Positions 24,810 to 35,059 of a stretch of DNA of 64,000 bases are shown here, one piece after another (positions within the stretch are counted from its first letter, which is position 1; each line of letters begins with the position of its first letter). This DNA is from CAVTGO01 sp963734275 (GTDB lineage Bacteria; Actinomycetota; UBA4738; HRBIN12): NCBI GenBank assembly GCA_963734275.1, contig CAVTGO010000013.1:62001-126000 (forward strand), read 5' to 3'. The notes under the pieces are model-generated. The model was not told where the DNA came from and searched no databases. It was given only the letters and a program-made list of their open reading frames with translations. The translations under genes were made by a program, and so were the position numbers.

Positions 24810-27800
24810 GTGGTACCTGCGGATGCCCCGCCGACCGGTACGCCCTCGCTGAGGGATCCCATCCATGGGACGTGGCTCCGCGCGCGCCGACCATGGGCGC
24901 TCGCGGTCTCGCTCCTCCTCGGAGCGTCCATCGTCGCGTCGACCGGCGGGCCGGCGGTCGCCGCGATGCCCTATCAAGGCGCGGATCACGATCGGGACGG
25001 CACGGCGGATGTCCTCGACGGCTGTCCCGAGGCCTTCAACCCCGACCAGAGCGACAGCGATCTCGACGACGTCCAGGACGTCTGCGACCCCGAGGTCGAT
25101 CTCATCATCGAGGGGGTCGGCTGGGACTCCCACACGATTGTGCACTTCGTGGATCAGAACGGCGATGTCGTTCCCGGATCGAATCTCCAGTTCGAGCAAA
25201 CCACCTCCTGCGCGGGGAACGAGCCGACGACGACCATCGTGTTCCGGACGGGTCTGGGCAACCTACGGAACAGCTGTGGCGCGATCGACCCGAACAACAC
25301 CCTCCCACGGACATTCTCGGTCGAGTGGACCGTCGTGGTCGCGGAGCCGGGCTGCGACGGGCTCGGTCTCACGCGGAGCAGCACGCAGGGCGCCGAGTGG
25401 GTTCTCCTGCCGACGCTCGAGTTCTTCTGCACGGACTCAGATGGTGACGGCCTCACCGACCCCGCGGAGGAGCGGTGGGCGACGACCACGAGCGTCGGGG
25501 ACACCGACGACGACGGGCTCGGCGACGGCGAGGAGGTGCATACGTTCTTCACCGATCCGCTGAACCCGGACACCGACGGGGGCACCGTCAACGACGGAGA
25601 CGAGGTAGCCGACGGAACCGACCCCCTCGAGTCGGAGGACGACGGCCAGGCGCCACCCAACGAGCCGCCGGTCGCGGAGGATCAGGCGCTCGCGGTCTCC
25701 GAGGCCTCGACGACGACGTTCGACCTCGTCGCGAGCGACCCCGATTTCGACATCCTGACCGTGACCATCACGGACGGGCCCGATCACGGGCAGCTGACGT
25801 GCGAGGGCACGACGACGTGCACCTACAGCCCCGACCTCGGCTTCACGGGTCCGGACGCGTTCACCTACGAGGTCGACGACGGGAACGGTGGGACCGATAC
25901 GGCGACCGTCTCGATCGAGGTCCTCCCGTGTCCGAACCTCGAACCCGCGATCGACGACGGCGGCATCGCGACGGGTCAGGCGTGGATCGTGTGCAGCGCG
26001 CACGATGCGAGCGCCGTCGTGGGACCGACGACGACCGTACTCCCGCCGACCGGGCCCGATCAGGCCCTGATGACGAGCGGCGACATCGCGGTCGCCACGG
26101 ACCCGACGCCGCAGGGAGGCGCCGGTCGGGACAACGGGACCGAGGCCCGGGGGGCGTTCGACGTCTCGATCCTGCGGATCGACCTGGACATCCCGGCCGG
26201 CGCGAACTGCCTGGCCTTCGACCTCGCCTTCCAGTCCGAGGAGTACCCCGAGTTCGTCAACGCGGGCTTCAACGACGGGTTCATCGCCGAGCTCGGGACC
26301 TCCGACTGGAGCGTCGAGAACTCCGTGATCACCGCTCCGAACAACTTCGCCTTCGACGCGGAGGGCAACGTCGTCTCGGTGGACAGCGCGTTCTTCGACC
26401 CGCAGCGCGTGATCGAGGACCCCGGCACGCAGTACGACGGCAGCACGCCGAAGCTCCGCGTCCAGACGCCGATCACGCCCGGGCCGAACGCGATGTTCCT
26501 GTCGATCTTCGATGCGGGCGACCACATCCTGGATTCGGGGGCGTTCATCGACGGGCTCGTCGCCGGGACGAGCGACGACTGCGAGGCCGGCGCCAACGAG
26601 CCGCCCGTGGCTGACGACGAAGAGCTCGACATCCCCGAGGACGACCCGGGGACATCGATCGACGTCCTGGACGGTGACACCGACGCCGACGGCGATCCGC
26701 TGTCGATCACCAGCATCTCCGAGCCCGAGCACGGCACGGCGGTGCTCGAGGACGGGGGCAACGGCGATCCGGCCGACGACACGATCGTGTACACGCCCGA
26801 CCCGGACTACTTCGGACCCGACGCCTTCACGTACACCGTCTCGGACGGGCGCGGCGGGTCGGACACCGCCAGCGTCACGATCACCGTGACCGAGATCAAC
26901 GATCCACCGGTCGCCGGGAACGATTCGGCCACCACCGATGAGGGCGTGCAGGTCGTGATCGACCTCAGCACGAACGATGTTCCGGGTCCGGCCAACGAGT
27001 CGGGCCAGACGCTCACGTACTCGGTGGTCACCTCTCCCTCCAGCGGCCAGGTGGACTGCACGCCGCAGGGTTCGTGCACCTACACGCCTGATACCGGCAC
27101 CTTCGGACCGGACGGCTTCACCTACGAGGTCTGCGACGACGGCACGACGAACGGCTCACCTGACCCCCGCTGCACCCAGGCGACCGTGTCGGTGTCCGTC
27201 GAGGAGGCCGTGGACACGTTCACCCTGACGGTGAGCAAGGACGGCACCGGCTCGGGGACCGTGACCTCTCCCTCGCTCGAGATCGACTGCGGGACCACGT
27301 GCCAGGCGGAGTTCGCCGACGGTGCGCAGGTCACGCTCACCGCGACCCCCGACGCCGGCTCGAGCTTCGCCGGCTGGAGCGGCGACTGCGACACGATCCA
27401 GGGGGCCGCCTGCACCGTGTCCATGACCCAGGCTCGGTCGGCCACGGCGACGTTCGACGGACCGGTGGACGTGACCGGGGTGACCGAGCTGACCGATCCG
27501 GTCGGACGCTTCGAGCGCTTCGAGGCGGACATCGAGCTCAGCCGGACTTACGACGACCCGTTCGATCCGGACGTGGTGATGGTGGATGTCACGTTCACCG
27601 GTCCGAGCGGGGCGATCTCGACGATGCCCGCCTTCTGGTTTCAGGACTTCGAGGTCCGAGCGGGGACCTCGACCTTCGAGATCTACGACCCGGTCGGCGA
27701 TCCGAGTTGGCGGGTGCGGTTCGCTCCGGTTGAGGTGGGGACGTGCTCGTACATCGTCCACGTCGTCGACGGCCTCGGCGCCGACGTGAGCTCGGGCCCG

Positions 27801-30800
27801 ATGACGTTCGAGGTCACCGAGACGGCGAACCAAGGGTTGGTTCGGGTCGACGCGACCGATGCCCGCTTCCTGCGGTTCGACCGTGGGGCGCCGTACGTGC
27901 CGCTCGGCCACAACGCGGCGTTCGAGGACGGCAACCCGGCGCTCAACGGGACCGCCTACTACGACGCGCTCTTCTCGGGCTCGTTCGCGGCGCAGGAGAA
28001 CTGGACCCGGATCTGGATGACCGACTTCAACCGGAGCGCGCTCGAGTGGGGAGCCGATCACTGGTCAGGCCTGTACGAGGGGGTCGGGAAGTACTCGCTG
28101 CCATCGGCGTGGCGCCTCGACCAGATCATGGCGCTCGCCGAGGAGCACGGGCTGTTCGTCCAGCTGGTTCTGAACGACCACGGGCAAGTGAACAGCAACG
28201 AACGCTGGCGTGAGCGGTGCGACGACCCCTCGGACGGTTGCGACCCCGGCGAGCCTGGTTACGACCCCGGCAACCCGTACAGCGACGCGGCCGGTGGGCC
28301 GGTCCCCGCGGACCACCCCGAGCAGTTCTTCTCCGACCCGCAGGCCCGTGACCTGTTCGAGCAGCGGCTCCGCTACATCGTGGCTCGATGGGGCGGCTAC
28401 ACGAACGTCCTGGCGTGGGAGCTGTTCAACGAGGTCCAGTTCACGGGCAGCGACGCCCACAACCCGTTCAACGATCCCGCGATGTGGGCGGACGTCCTCG
28501 ACTGGCACCAGGACATGGCCGCGTACCTGGGCACCGTCGACCCGTTCGAGCACCTGGTGACCACGAGCTCGGACCCGGCCCCCGCCGGCGCGGATCTCGG
28601 CAGCCTGGCGGGGATCGACGTCGTGCAGCTCCACGACTACACGGCGCCGCCATCCGGTCGCGACCTCTCGATCGCCGGGTACCTGGCCGACCTCCAGGAC
28701 GCGCACGGCAAGCCTGTCATCGCCGGCGAGTTCGGTCTCGGCTCGGGCGACCCCGAGTCCGGGTTCGACCCCACCACGTTCGGCGGGTCCGCCGCCGACC
28801 GCGACCATCTGTCCCAGGGAACGCACGTGCACAACGCCGTGTGGACCGGGGCGCTCTCGGCGTCCGGGTCGATGACCTGGTGGTGGGGCACCTACATGGC
28901 GGCCGACCCCACGAGGAATCGGACGTCGCCGGACTTCCCGCTCGCGCCACGGATCTTCCCGGCGGTCGCGGCGTACCTGGATGGGGAAGACTGGGCGACG
29001 CTCGGCCTGCAGCGCTCGACGCTCACGACCAGCGACGGCCTGGTCGCGTTCGGCCAGGGCAACGGGATCGACGCGTTCGCCTGGGTCCGGGACGGCGAGA
29101 ACGACTTCGGCAGCGGCTCGGGGCCCGGCGACCTGGAGGGACGGACGATCTCCGGGGCGACGCTGACGATCGCGGACATGACCGACGGGACCTACGACGT
29201 CGAGCTCTGGGATCCGTACGGCGCGGGCGGCCTGCTCCAGACGATCTCGGCGTCGGCGGCGGGCGGCGATCTCATCGTGAACCTCCCGGACTTCACCGGC
29301 GACGTCGCACTCAAGGTGCATGAGGCCGCCGGCGCCAACGAGCCGCCCGTGGCTGACGACGAAGAGCTCGACATCCCCGAGGACGACCCGGGGACATCGA
29401 TCGACGTCCTGGACGGTGACACCGACGCCGACGGCGATCCGCTGTCGATCACCAGCATCTCCGAGCCCGAGCACGGCACGGCGGTGCTCGAGGACGGGGG
29501 CAACGGCGATCCGGCCGACGACACGATCGTGTACACGCCCGACCCGGACTACTTCGGACCCGACGCCTTCACGTACACCGTCTCGGACGGGCGCGGCGGG
29601 TCGGACACCGCCAGCGTCACGATCACCGTGACCGAGATCAACGATCCACCGGTCGCCGGGAACGATTCGGCCACCACCGATGAGGGCGTGCAGGTCGTGA
29701 TCGACCTCAGCACGAACGATGTTCCGGGTCCGGCCAACGAGTCGGGCCAGACGCTCACGTACTCGGTGGTCACCTCTCCCTCCAGCGGCCAGGTGGACTG
29801 CACGCCGCAGGGTTCGTGCACCTACACGCCTGATACCGGCACCTTCGGACCGGACGGCTTCACCTACGAGGTCTGCGACGACGGCACGACGAACGGCTCA
29901 CCTGACCCCCGCTGCACCCAGGCGACCGTGTCGGTCACCGTCGAGGAGGTGCTGGAGACGCTGACGATCGACGACGCCTCGGTCAGCGAGGGCAACAGCG
30001 GAACGACGCCGCTCACCTTCGCGATCCACCTCGACGAGCCCGCGACCGGGCCGGTGTCCGTCCACGTGGCGACCGAGAACGGCTCGGCGACCGCGCCGTC
30101 GGACTTCGCTGCCGTGTCGACGGACGTGACGATCCCCGCGGGACAGACGCAGACGACCGTGACCGTGCAGGTCGCGACCGACCTGGTCGCCGAAGGAGAT
30201 GAGATGTTCGTGGTCCGCCTCTCGAGCCCGACCGGCGCGACGATCGGTGACGACGCGGCGACCGGGACGATCGTGAACGACGACACGTGCACTCACGTCG
30301 GCACGTCCGAGAACGACACCTTGACCGGGACGGCCGGCAACGACGTCCTGTGCGGCTTCGGCGGGAACGACGTCCTGCTGGGCGGCGACGGCAACGACAC
30401 GCTGCTGGGTGGGGCCGGGAACGACACCCTCCAGCCCGGGGCGGGCAACGACTCGGTCAGCGGCGAGGCCGACATCGACACGGTGAGCTACACGGACCTC
30501 GCGGTCGCCAACGCGGGCACCCTCTCGGGCGTGACCGTCAACCTCACGAGCGGCGCCGCCGCCGGTCATGGCGCCGACGGGATCTCGGGCGTGGAGAACG
30601 CGACGGGCTCGCAGTTCGACGACCATCTGGTGGGCAACGCCGCCGCGAACGTGCTGGCGGGCGCATCAGGCGGCGATCGGATCGAGGCCGGCGCCGGCAA
30701 CGATCACCTCCTGGGCTCTTCGGGCGCCGACGACCTGCGGGGTGGGGACGGCAACGACCTCCTCCAGGGAGGCGCGGGAGACGACCGCGTCCAGGGCATG

Positions 30801-31184
30801 CTCGGCAACGACGACCTCGAGGGCGGCACCGGGATCGATGTCCTGTCCTACGAGACGACCAACGGCACCGGCGTGAAGGTCGACATGGACAAGTTCATAC
30901 GCCAGGGCACGGGCGGCGCGGGGTCGGACCTACTCCTGGACGCGTTCGAGGACCTCGCGGGATCGAACTTCAACGACACGCTCCGCGGGAACGACCTCGC
31001 GAACCGCATCGTGGCCAACAACGCCAACGACAAGGTGTACGGCGAGAAGGGCAACGACTCGCTCTTCGGGAGCGAAGGGGACGACGACCTGTACGGCGGG
31101 CCGGGCAACGACGACATGAACGGTGGACCCGGGGACGATACGTGCTTGCAACAGGGAGGGAGCGGCAGCACGTTCTTCTGCTGA
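24810..31184 (+). CDS. Giant secreted multi-domain protein with glycoside hydrolase and RTX repeats
   Basis: About 2,124 residues. GTG at 24810 follows GGGAG and a signal peptide ends near GPAVAA. Order: Asp-rich TSP3-like calcium repeats (about 64-94 and 210-274), a cadherin-like Ig domain (281-374), a choice-of-anchor-L-like domain (375-590), two Ig-like domains (594-795), a bacterial repeat domain (800-885), a DUF5060-like domain (888-1007), and a TIM-barrel glycoside hydrolase (about 1008-1505) with acid/base candidate WELFNEVQ and nucleophile candidate IAGEFGLG. An exact second copy of the Ig pair (1508-1709), a Calx-beta domain (1714-1827) and RTX GGxGxD-type repeats (1829-2124) follow. 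It is secreted, calcium-stabilised and probably attacks a polysaccharide. Confidence 0.88.
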   Translation: MVPADAPPTGTPSLRDPIHGTWLRARRPWALAVSLLLGASIVASTGGPAVAAMPYQGADHDRDGTADVLDGCPEAFNPDQSDSDLDDVQDVCDPEVDLIIEGVGWDSHTIVHFVDQNGDVVPGSNLQFEQTTSCAGNEPTTTIVFRTGLGNLRNSCGAIDPNNTLPRTFSVEWTVVVAEPGCDGLGLTRSSTQGAEWVLLPTLEFFCTDSDGDGLTDPAEERWATTTSVGDTDDDGLGDGEEVHTFFTDPLNPDTDGGTVNDGDEVADGTDPLESEDDGQAPPNEPPVAEDQALAVSEASTTTFDLVASDPDFDILTVTITDGPDHGQLTCEGTTTCTYSPDLGFTGPDAFTYEVDDGNGGTDTATVSIEVLPCPNLEPAIDDGGIATGQAWIVCSAHDASAVVGPTTTVLPPTGPDQALMTSGDIAVATDPTPQGGAGRDNGTEARGAFDVSILRIDLDIPAGANCLAFDLAFQSEEYPEFVNAGFNDGFIAELGTSDWSVENSVITAPNNFAFDAEGNVVSVDSAFFDPQRVIEDPGTQYDGSTPKLRVQTPITPGPNAMFLSIFDAGDHILDSGAFIDGLVAGTSDDCEAGANEPPVADDEELDIPEDDPGTSIDVLDGDTDADGDPLSITSISEPEHGTAVLEDGGNGDPADDTIVYTPDPDYFGPDAFTYTVSDGRGGSDTASVTITVTEINDPPVAGNDSATTDEGVQVVIDLSTNDVPGPANESGQTLTYSVVTSPSSGQVDCTPQGSCTYTPDTGTFGPDGFTYEVCDDGTTNGSPDPRCTQATVSVSVEEAVDTFTLTVSKDGTGSGTVTSPSLEIDCGTTCQAEFADGAQVTLTATPDAGSSFAGWSGDCDTIQGAACTVSMTQARSATATFDGPVDVTGVTELTDPVGRFERFEADIELSRTYDDPFDPDVVMVDVTFTGPSGAISTMPAFWFQDFEVRAGTSTFEIYDPVGDPSWRVRFAPVEVGTCSYIVHVVDGLGADVSSGPMTFEVTETANQGLVRVDATDARFLRFDRGAPYVPLGHNAAFEDGNPALNGTAYYDALFSGSFAAQENWTRIWMTDFNRSALEWGADHWSGLYEGVGKYSLPSAWRLDQIMALAEEHGLFVQLVLNDHGQVNSNERWRERCDDPSDGCDPGEPGYDPGNPYSDAAGGPVPADHPEQFFSDPQARDLFEQRLRYIVARWGGYTNVLAWELFNEVQFTGSDAHNPFNDPAMWADVLDWHQDMAAYLGTVDPFEHLVTTSSDPAPAGADLGSLAGIDVVQLHDYTAPPSGRDLSIAGYLADLQDAHGKPVIAGEFGLGSGDPESGFDPTTFGGSAADRDHLSQGTHVHNAVWTGALSASGSMTWWWGTYMAADPTRNRTSPDFPLAPRIFPAVAAYLDGEDWATLGLQRSTLTTSDGLVAFGQGNGIDAFAWVRDGENDFGSGSGPGDLEGRTISGATLTIADMTDGTYDVELWDPYGAGGLLQTISASAAGGDLIVNLPDFTGDVALKVHEAAGANEPPVADDEELDIPEDDPGTSIDVLDGDTDADGDPLSITSISEPEHGTAVLEDGGNGDPADDTIVYTPDPDYFGPDAFTYTVSDGRGGSDTASVTITVTEINDPPVAGNDSATTDEGVQVVIDLSTNDVPGPANESGQTLTYSVVTSPSSGQVDCTPQGSCTYTPDTGTFGPDGFTYEVCDDGTTNGSPDPRCTQATVSVTVEEVLETLTIDDASVSEGNSGTTPLTFAIHLDEPATGPVSVHVATENGSATAPSDFAAVSTDVTIPAGQTQTTVTVQVATDLVAEGDEMFVVRLSSPTGATIGDDAATGTIVNDDTCTHVGTSENDTLTGTAGNDVLCGFGGNDVLLGGDGNDTLLGGAGNDTLQPGAGNDSVSGEADIDTVSYTDLAVANAGTLSGVTVNLTSGAAAGHGADGISGVENATGSQFDDHLVGNAAANVLAGASGGDRIEAGAGNDHLLGSSGADDLRGGDGNDLLQGGAGDDRVQGMLGNDDLEGGTGIDVLSYETTNGTGVKVDMDKFIRQGTGGAGSDLLLDAFEDLAGSNFNDTLRGNDLANRIVANNANDKVYGEKGNDSLFGSEGDDDLYGGPGNDDMNGGPGDDTCLQQGGSGSTFFC
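26589..27193 (+). repeat. 605-bp perfect direct repeat, left copy
   Basis: Identical to 29331-29935 by comparison of both reading frames across the segment; it encodes the two-Ig-domain unit ANEPPVADDEELDIPEDD through CTQATVSV. The offset is 2742 bp, which is 914 codons. The copies flank the DUF5060 and glycoside hydrolase segment. Confidence 0.92.
29331..29935 (+). repeat. 605-bp perfect direct repeat, right copy
   Basis: Second copy of the Ig-pair segment, immediately after the glycoside hydrolase domain. After it the sequences diverge: the left copy goes on to a bacterial repeat domain and this one to a Calx-beta domain. Confidence 0.92.
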
Positions 31185-31241
31185 GGTCGGGGGCGCTCGC
31201 CGGGAGCTGGACGAGCACCTGAGGACCGGATCGGAGGGCGA

Positions 31242-31613
31242 GTGAGCGCGCGAACCCCGACCGTGTCACGAGGTGATCGACCTCCTGACCGACTACGTCG
31301 AGTACGCCCTCCCGGCGGAGAGCGACGACGGGTCGAAGAGCACCTCGCGATCTGCGACGGTTGCACGGCCTACCTCGAGCAGGTCCGCGAGACGATCCGG
31401 CCGACCGGGATGCTGACCGAGGAGCAGATCCCCGACGACCAGAATCAACGCCTCCTCGGCGCGGTCCGAGGCTGGCCCGGCCCGGCAGCACCGGAGGGTG
31501 ATCCGTGGGGTGACTCGGCTCCTCAGGCGGCGGTGGCCGGCTCGATGTTGTGGTTGCTCTGGAAGACGTTCTCGGGGTCGTATCGACGCTTGATGTCGGC
31601 GAGCCGCTGGTAG
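31242..31613 (+). CDS. Zinc-finger anti-sigma factor-like protein, frameshifted
   Basis: Two frames together give a zf-HC2 pattern: CHEVIDLLTDYVEYALPAE in one frame, then RRRVEEHLAICDGCTAYLEQ in the other, supplying Cys-His and Cys-x2-Cys ligands. The frame changes near 31267 and returns near 31330. The start is GTG at 31242. The last part (after LLGAVRGW) overlaps the convergent oxidase gene and is likely out of frame, so the true end is probably near 31500. No sigma factor gene is adjacent within the window. Confidence 0.55.
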   Translation: MSARTPTVSRGDRPPDRLRRVRPPGGERRRVEEHLAICDGCTAYLEQVRETIRPTGMLTEEQIPDDQNQRLLGAVRGWPGPAAPEGDPWGDSAPQAAVAGSMLWLLWKTFSGSYRRLMSASRW

Positions 31614-32905
31614 TTCGGTCCATACGCCGTCCGGATCACATCGGAAGCGCCGTCGTCGTCGTCGAGATAGTTGAGCCACCGACGATCCGCCAGATGGGGA
31701 CGGATCGCCGTGAACGCCTCGCGGGTCCACGCGACGTTCGCCGCGGTGGCCTCGGGATCCATCCATACGGACGTCATGAACATGTTGTGTCCGGGCTCCC
31801 GATGCGGCACCGCGGTATCGGTCACGCCGACGCGGGTGACCGCACCGTGGAAGTGCTCGATCCCGATCGCCGTCATTGTCGACGGCGTCGTGCGAACTGG
31901 TCCACGATCGCGTCGATCGCCTCGTCGTCCAGACCGCCCAGGAACCCCGACTTCCAGTAGTTGAGTGCGCCCTTCGGGTACCCCGCGTCGAGCAGCGTGT
32001 TCGCATCGGGGTAGGGCATCGGGCCGACCGCGGTCAGGGCGGGTGAACCGAACCCCAGGAGCGGCTCGAGCTCGCGGTCGGCCTCCTCCTTCGATCCCAT
32101 GTGACACACGGCCATCGCCGCGAGCTTGGCCCCCGACCCGTCCGGCGCGTGAACGAGCGCGCCGAGCACCATCAGGTCATCCGACAGGGGCCCGGCGGTG
32201 AAGTCTCGGAAGAACCGCAGGACGTCCCGAGCGGCGTCGAAGGGATGAGCCACCAGGCCGGCTACCACCTCGGTGAGTGGGTGGAGGCGATACTCGAACG
32301 TCGTCGCGACCCCGAAGTTGCCGCCCCCGCCGCGGAGAGCCCAGAACAGGTCCGGATGGCTCTCCTCGGTGACCTGTAGCACCTCCCCCGAGGCCGACAC
32401 CGAGCTCCACGGACAGGAGGTTGTCGGCCGCCAGTCCGTATTTCGGCATCAGCCATCCGAGGCCGCCGCCCAAAGTGAGCCCCGCGATGCCGGTGGTGGA
32501 GACCAATCCTCCCGTGGTCGCGAGTCCGTGAGCAGCGGTCGCCGCGTTGAACTCGGACCAGACGACGCCGCCGCCTGCACGAGCGGACCGCGCCGACGGA
32601 TCGACGTCGACGTCCTTCATCGTCGAGAGGTCGATCATGACGCCGTCGTCGATCACCGCCCGGCCGGCGATGTTATGACCTCCTCCTCGAACCGAGACGG
32701 GGAGCCCGCTGTCGCGCGCGAAGGCGAGCGCGGCCGCCGTATCCGGGGCGCCGAGGCAGCGAGCGATGAGCGCCGGTCGTCGGTCGACCAGCCCGTTGTG
32801 GACCCGTCGGACCTCGTCATACGCATCGTCCGTCGGGCGCAGCAGGCTCCCCGAGAACGACGACGCCAGGGCGGTCAAGCGTCCCTCATCGAGCGAGACG
32901 GTCAT
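31523..32905 (-). CDS. FAD-linked oxidase (BBE type), two frame breaks
   Basis: A 461-codon flavoprotein of the 6-hydroxynicotine oxidase/berberine-bridge group. FAD domain: PVSVRGGGHNIAGRAVIDDG, where His is the likely covalent flavin ligand, and GIAGLTLGGGLGWLMPKYGL. Frames change near 32400, continuing GEVLQVTEESHPDLFWALRG and GGGNFGVATTFEYRLHPL, and near 31880, continuing WLNYLDDDDGASDVIR and YDPENVFQSNHNIEP, the BBE tail. The two shifts cancel in length. ATG at 32905. The substrate is unknown; such enzymes oxidise sugars or small amines. Confidence 0.8.
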
Positions 32906-33048
32906 TCGGATCCCTCCCCAGTCCGGCCGACGCTCGCATCAAGCCCCATCCGGCGCCGCTCGGTCAAGTCGACGCTTGCCGAACGGGGCTCGGAGCCGCT
33001 ACCGCGGGCGCTGCGCCTCCGGCTCTCGAACGCCGTAGCCGCCGCTTG

Positions 33049-33681
33049 TCAGACGTCGAGGTCGATCCCGCCGAAGCCGAAGCCGCCGCTGTCGTCCTGC
33101 TTCAGCGCGGTGTCCACGCCGGCGGCCGAGGCCACCATCAGGGTCCGAAGCGGTCCCGTGACGTCGCCGGTGATGTGGAGCAGGTAGCGGTCGGCCGTCG
33201 TGAAGCCCTCGCGCAGGATCCCGGACCACTTCTTCGTGATGCGGCCTACCTCGGCGCCGGCCGGGTCGTGGATCGCGAAGTCCCACGAGCGCCAGTTCTC
33301 GGCGTTGATCGAGCCGAGGACCTCGTCGGCGGGCCCATAAAGGCGGAACCGCTTCTTGCCGAGCACGTTCTCCTGGACGATCTTGCCCACGCGCGCGCCG
33401 GCGGCGTCGTGCACCTCGACGGTCGACTTCATGATCTTGGCCGGGCGGACGAGCTCGAGCACCTTCTCGCCGCCGGCGTCGTAGACCGCGAGCTTGTGCG
33501 TCAGGAACTGGTCGACGCTCGAGACCAGCCGCAGGAGCTTGCGGGCCTTCGACTGCCCCTCCTGCCGGATCGTGCCGACCGGCGTGCCGTCCTCGTCGGT
33601 GATCTCGTACTCGTTCGTCATCTCGACGAACTTCGGCTTCTGGCTGATCACCAGAACGTTCCGAGATAGCAGGGCGGACAT
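33049..33681 (-). CDS. Scramblase/LURP1-Tubby-fold protein
   Basis: A 210-residue protein with repeated beta-strand pairs, starting MSALLSRNVLVISQKPKFVE, then YEITDEDGTPVGTIRQEGQ, FRLYGPADEVLGSINAEN and ITKKWSGILREGFTTADRY. This is the bacterial scramblase-like/LOR family with a Tubby-like barrel. A membrane-lipid or phospholipid-linked role is assumed from the family only. It is transcribed away from the HNH cassette, with a 94-bp gap that holds the likely cassette promoter. Confidence 0.78.
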   Translation of the reverse strand: MSALLSRNVLVISQKPKFVEMTNEYEITDEDGTPVGTIRQEGQSKARKLLRLVSSVDQFLTHKLAVYDAGGEKVLELVRPAKIMKSTVEVHDAAGARVGKIVQENVLGKKRFRLYGPADEVLGSINAENWRSWDFAIHDPAGAEVGRITKKWSGILREGFTTADRYLLHITGDVTGPLRTLMVASAAGVDTALKQDDSGGFGFGGIDLDV

Positions 33682-33775
33682 GGGGTCTCCTCTCGGCGGA
33701 ACCAGTGTAGCCGTGACCTGTCTCCCGACTCGCCAGCTTGAATGAGGCTGGTCTCCTGAATCAGACTCCTGCGGG

Positions 33776-34678
33776 ATGAGGGCCTACGTTGGGGTCACGG
33801 ACAACGCTTGGTTCAAGTTTCTGGCCGGTTTTGGCGGGATCGATGAGGTCAACTTCTGGCAGCCCGGCCCGCACGGATTCAAGGCGCTGACCCCAGGCGA
33901 AGTTTTCTTGTTCAAGCTCCACTACCCGGAGCATTTCATCGTCGGCGGTGGGTTCTTCGCCGGATACAGCGTTCTTCCGTGTGGGCTTGCTTGGGACGCT
34001 TTCGGACACAAGAACGGGGCCGAAGACTTCGAGCAGATGCTGGCGCGAGTCGAGCACTATCGGCGCTTTCCAGCCACTCCGGATACCGAGATCGGGTGCA
34101 TCCTGCTCGAGGAGCCGTTCTTCTTTCCACGCGACGAATGGATCCCCGCACCGGAGGACTGGTCGAAGAACATCGTTTCGGGCAAGACGTACGACCTCGC
34201 TGAGCGCTCGGACCTGTGGGAGGCGATCCAGTATCGGTTGATCGCACTGAGCCCGTCCACAGCTGAGGCAGACGCCGGCGAGTTATTCACAGAGGGCTGG
34301 GTTCGACAGCGGCTGGGCCAGGGATCCTTCCGTGCCCTGGTGACCCAGACCTACGAGCGAAGATGTGCGGTCACGCACGAGAAGATCCTTCCAGTCCTGC
34401 AGGCCGCGCACATCCGACCAATTACGGCTGGAGGCCGGCATCAAATCGAGAACGGCCTCCTTCTTCGCTCGGACATCCACACGCTCCTCGATCGCGGTTA
34501 TCTCACGGTCACTCGAGAGCACCGACTAAGGGTGAGCCAAGGCCTAAGAGATGACTTCCACAATGGCGAGTACTACTCCTCGATGTCGGGGGCCGAGCTT
34601 TGGCTGCCTTCCCGCCCCCTGGATCGCCCAAAGGCTGAGCTCTTGGAGTGGCATCGGGATACGGTGTTCAGGGGGTGA
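33776..34678 (+). CDS. HNH endonuclease, restriction-like
   Basis: A 300-residue protein. The N-terminal part (YVGVTDNAWFKFL to YSVLPCGLAWDAFG) is a conserved region of putative HNH restriction proteins. The C-terminal HNH core is YERRCAVTHEKILPVLQAAH, then IENGLLLRSDIHTLLDRG, holding the Cys/His pair and catalytic His. A -35-like TTGAAT (33738) and CAGACT (33762) precede the ATG at 33776, so a short-leader promoter is likely. It is the first gene of a lower-GC three-gene unit and probably cuts DNA. Confidence 0.8.
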   Translation: MRAYVGVTDNAWFKFLAGFGGIDEVNFWQPGPHGFKALTPGEVFLFKLHYPEHFIVGGGFFAGYSVLPCGLAWDAFGHKNGAEDFEQMLARVEHYRRFPATPDTEIGCILLEEPFFFPRDEWIPAPEDWSKNIVSGKTYDLAERSDLWEAIQYRLIALSPSTAEADAGELFTEGWVRQRLGQGSFRALVTQTYERRCAVTHEKILPVLQAAHIRPITAGGRHQIENGLLLRSDIHTLLDRGYLTVTREHRLRVSQGLRDDFHNGEYYSSMSGAELWLPSRPLDRPKAELLEWHRDTVFRG

Positions 34679-34681
34679 GGT

Positions 34682-35059
34682 GTGGCCGGGGTCGATGATT
34701 CGAGGTCCCTCGATATCCCTGCACTCCAAGAGCGCCTCCGGGCCTTCGCCGAGGCGCGCGACTGGGAGCAGTTCCATTCCCCGAAGAACCTCGCCATGGC
34801 ACTGGCGGCGGAAGGAGGCGAGCTCCTGGAGATCTTCCAATGGCTGACCGCAGAGCAATCGGCAGCCTTGGACGAAGGGGAGCGAGCCAGAGTCTCCGAG
34901 GAGCTCGCCGATATCCAGGTGTATCTCGTCCGCCTGGCGGATGTCCTGGATGTCTCCATCCCTCAAGCGGTGGAAGCCAAGATCCTTCAGAACGCGGAGA
35001 GGTACCCAATAGAACTGTCGAAAGGGGACGCCACCAAGTACTCGCGGAGGGGGCAGTAG
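34682..35059 (+). CDS. MazG-like nucleotide pyrophosphohydrolase
   Basis: A 125-residue all-alpha NTP pyrophosphohydrolase of the MazG/RS21-C6 type. Metal motifs are ALAAEGGELLEIFQW (E-x2-E-like) and EELADIQVYLVRLADVL (E-x2-D). Such enzymes hydrolyse dNTPs or related nucleotides to monophosphates. GTG at 34682 has GGTGAGG upstream, and the next gene starts at its stop with no gap. In the cassette it could deplete nucleotides or remove modified ones during phage attack; that role is inferred. Confidence 0.85.
   Translation: MAGVDDSRSLDIPALQERLRAFAEARDWEQFHSPKNLAMALAAEGGELLEIFQWLTAEQSAALDEGERARVSEELADIQVYLVRLADVLDVSIPQAVEAKILQNAERYPIELSKGDATKYSRRGQ

Noticed and set aside
30295..31184. Regular short DNA repeats that could suggest a CRISPR array
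   Set aside because: They encode GGxGxD-type RTX calcium repeats in frame; there are no identical direct repeats with unique spacers.
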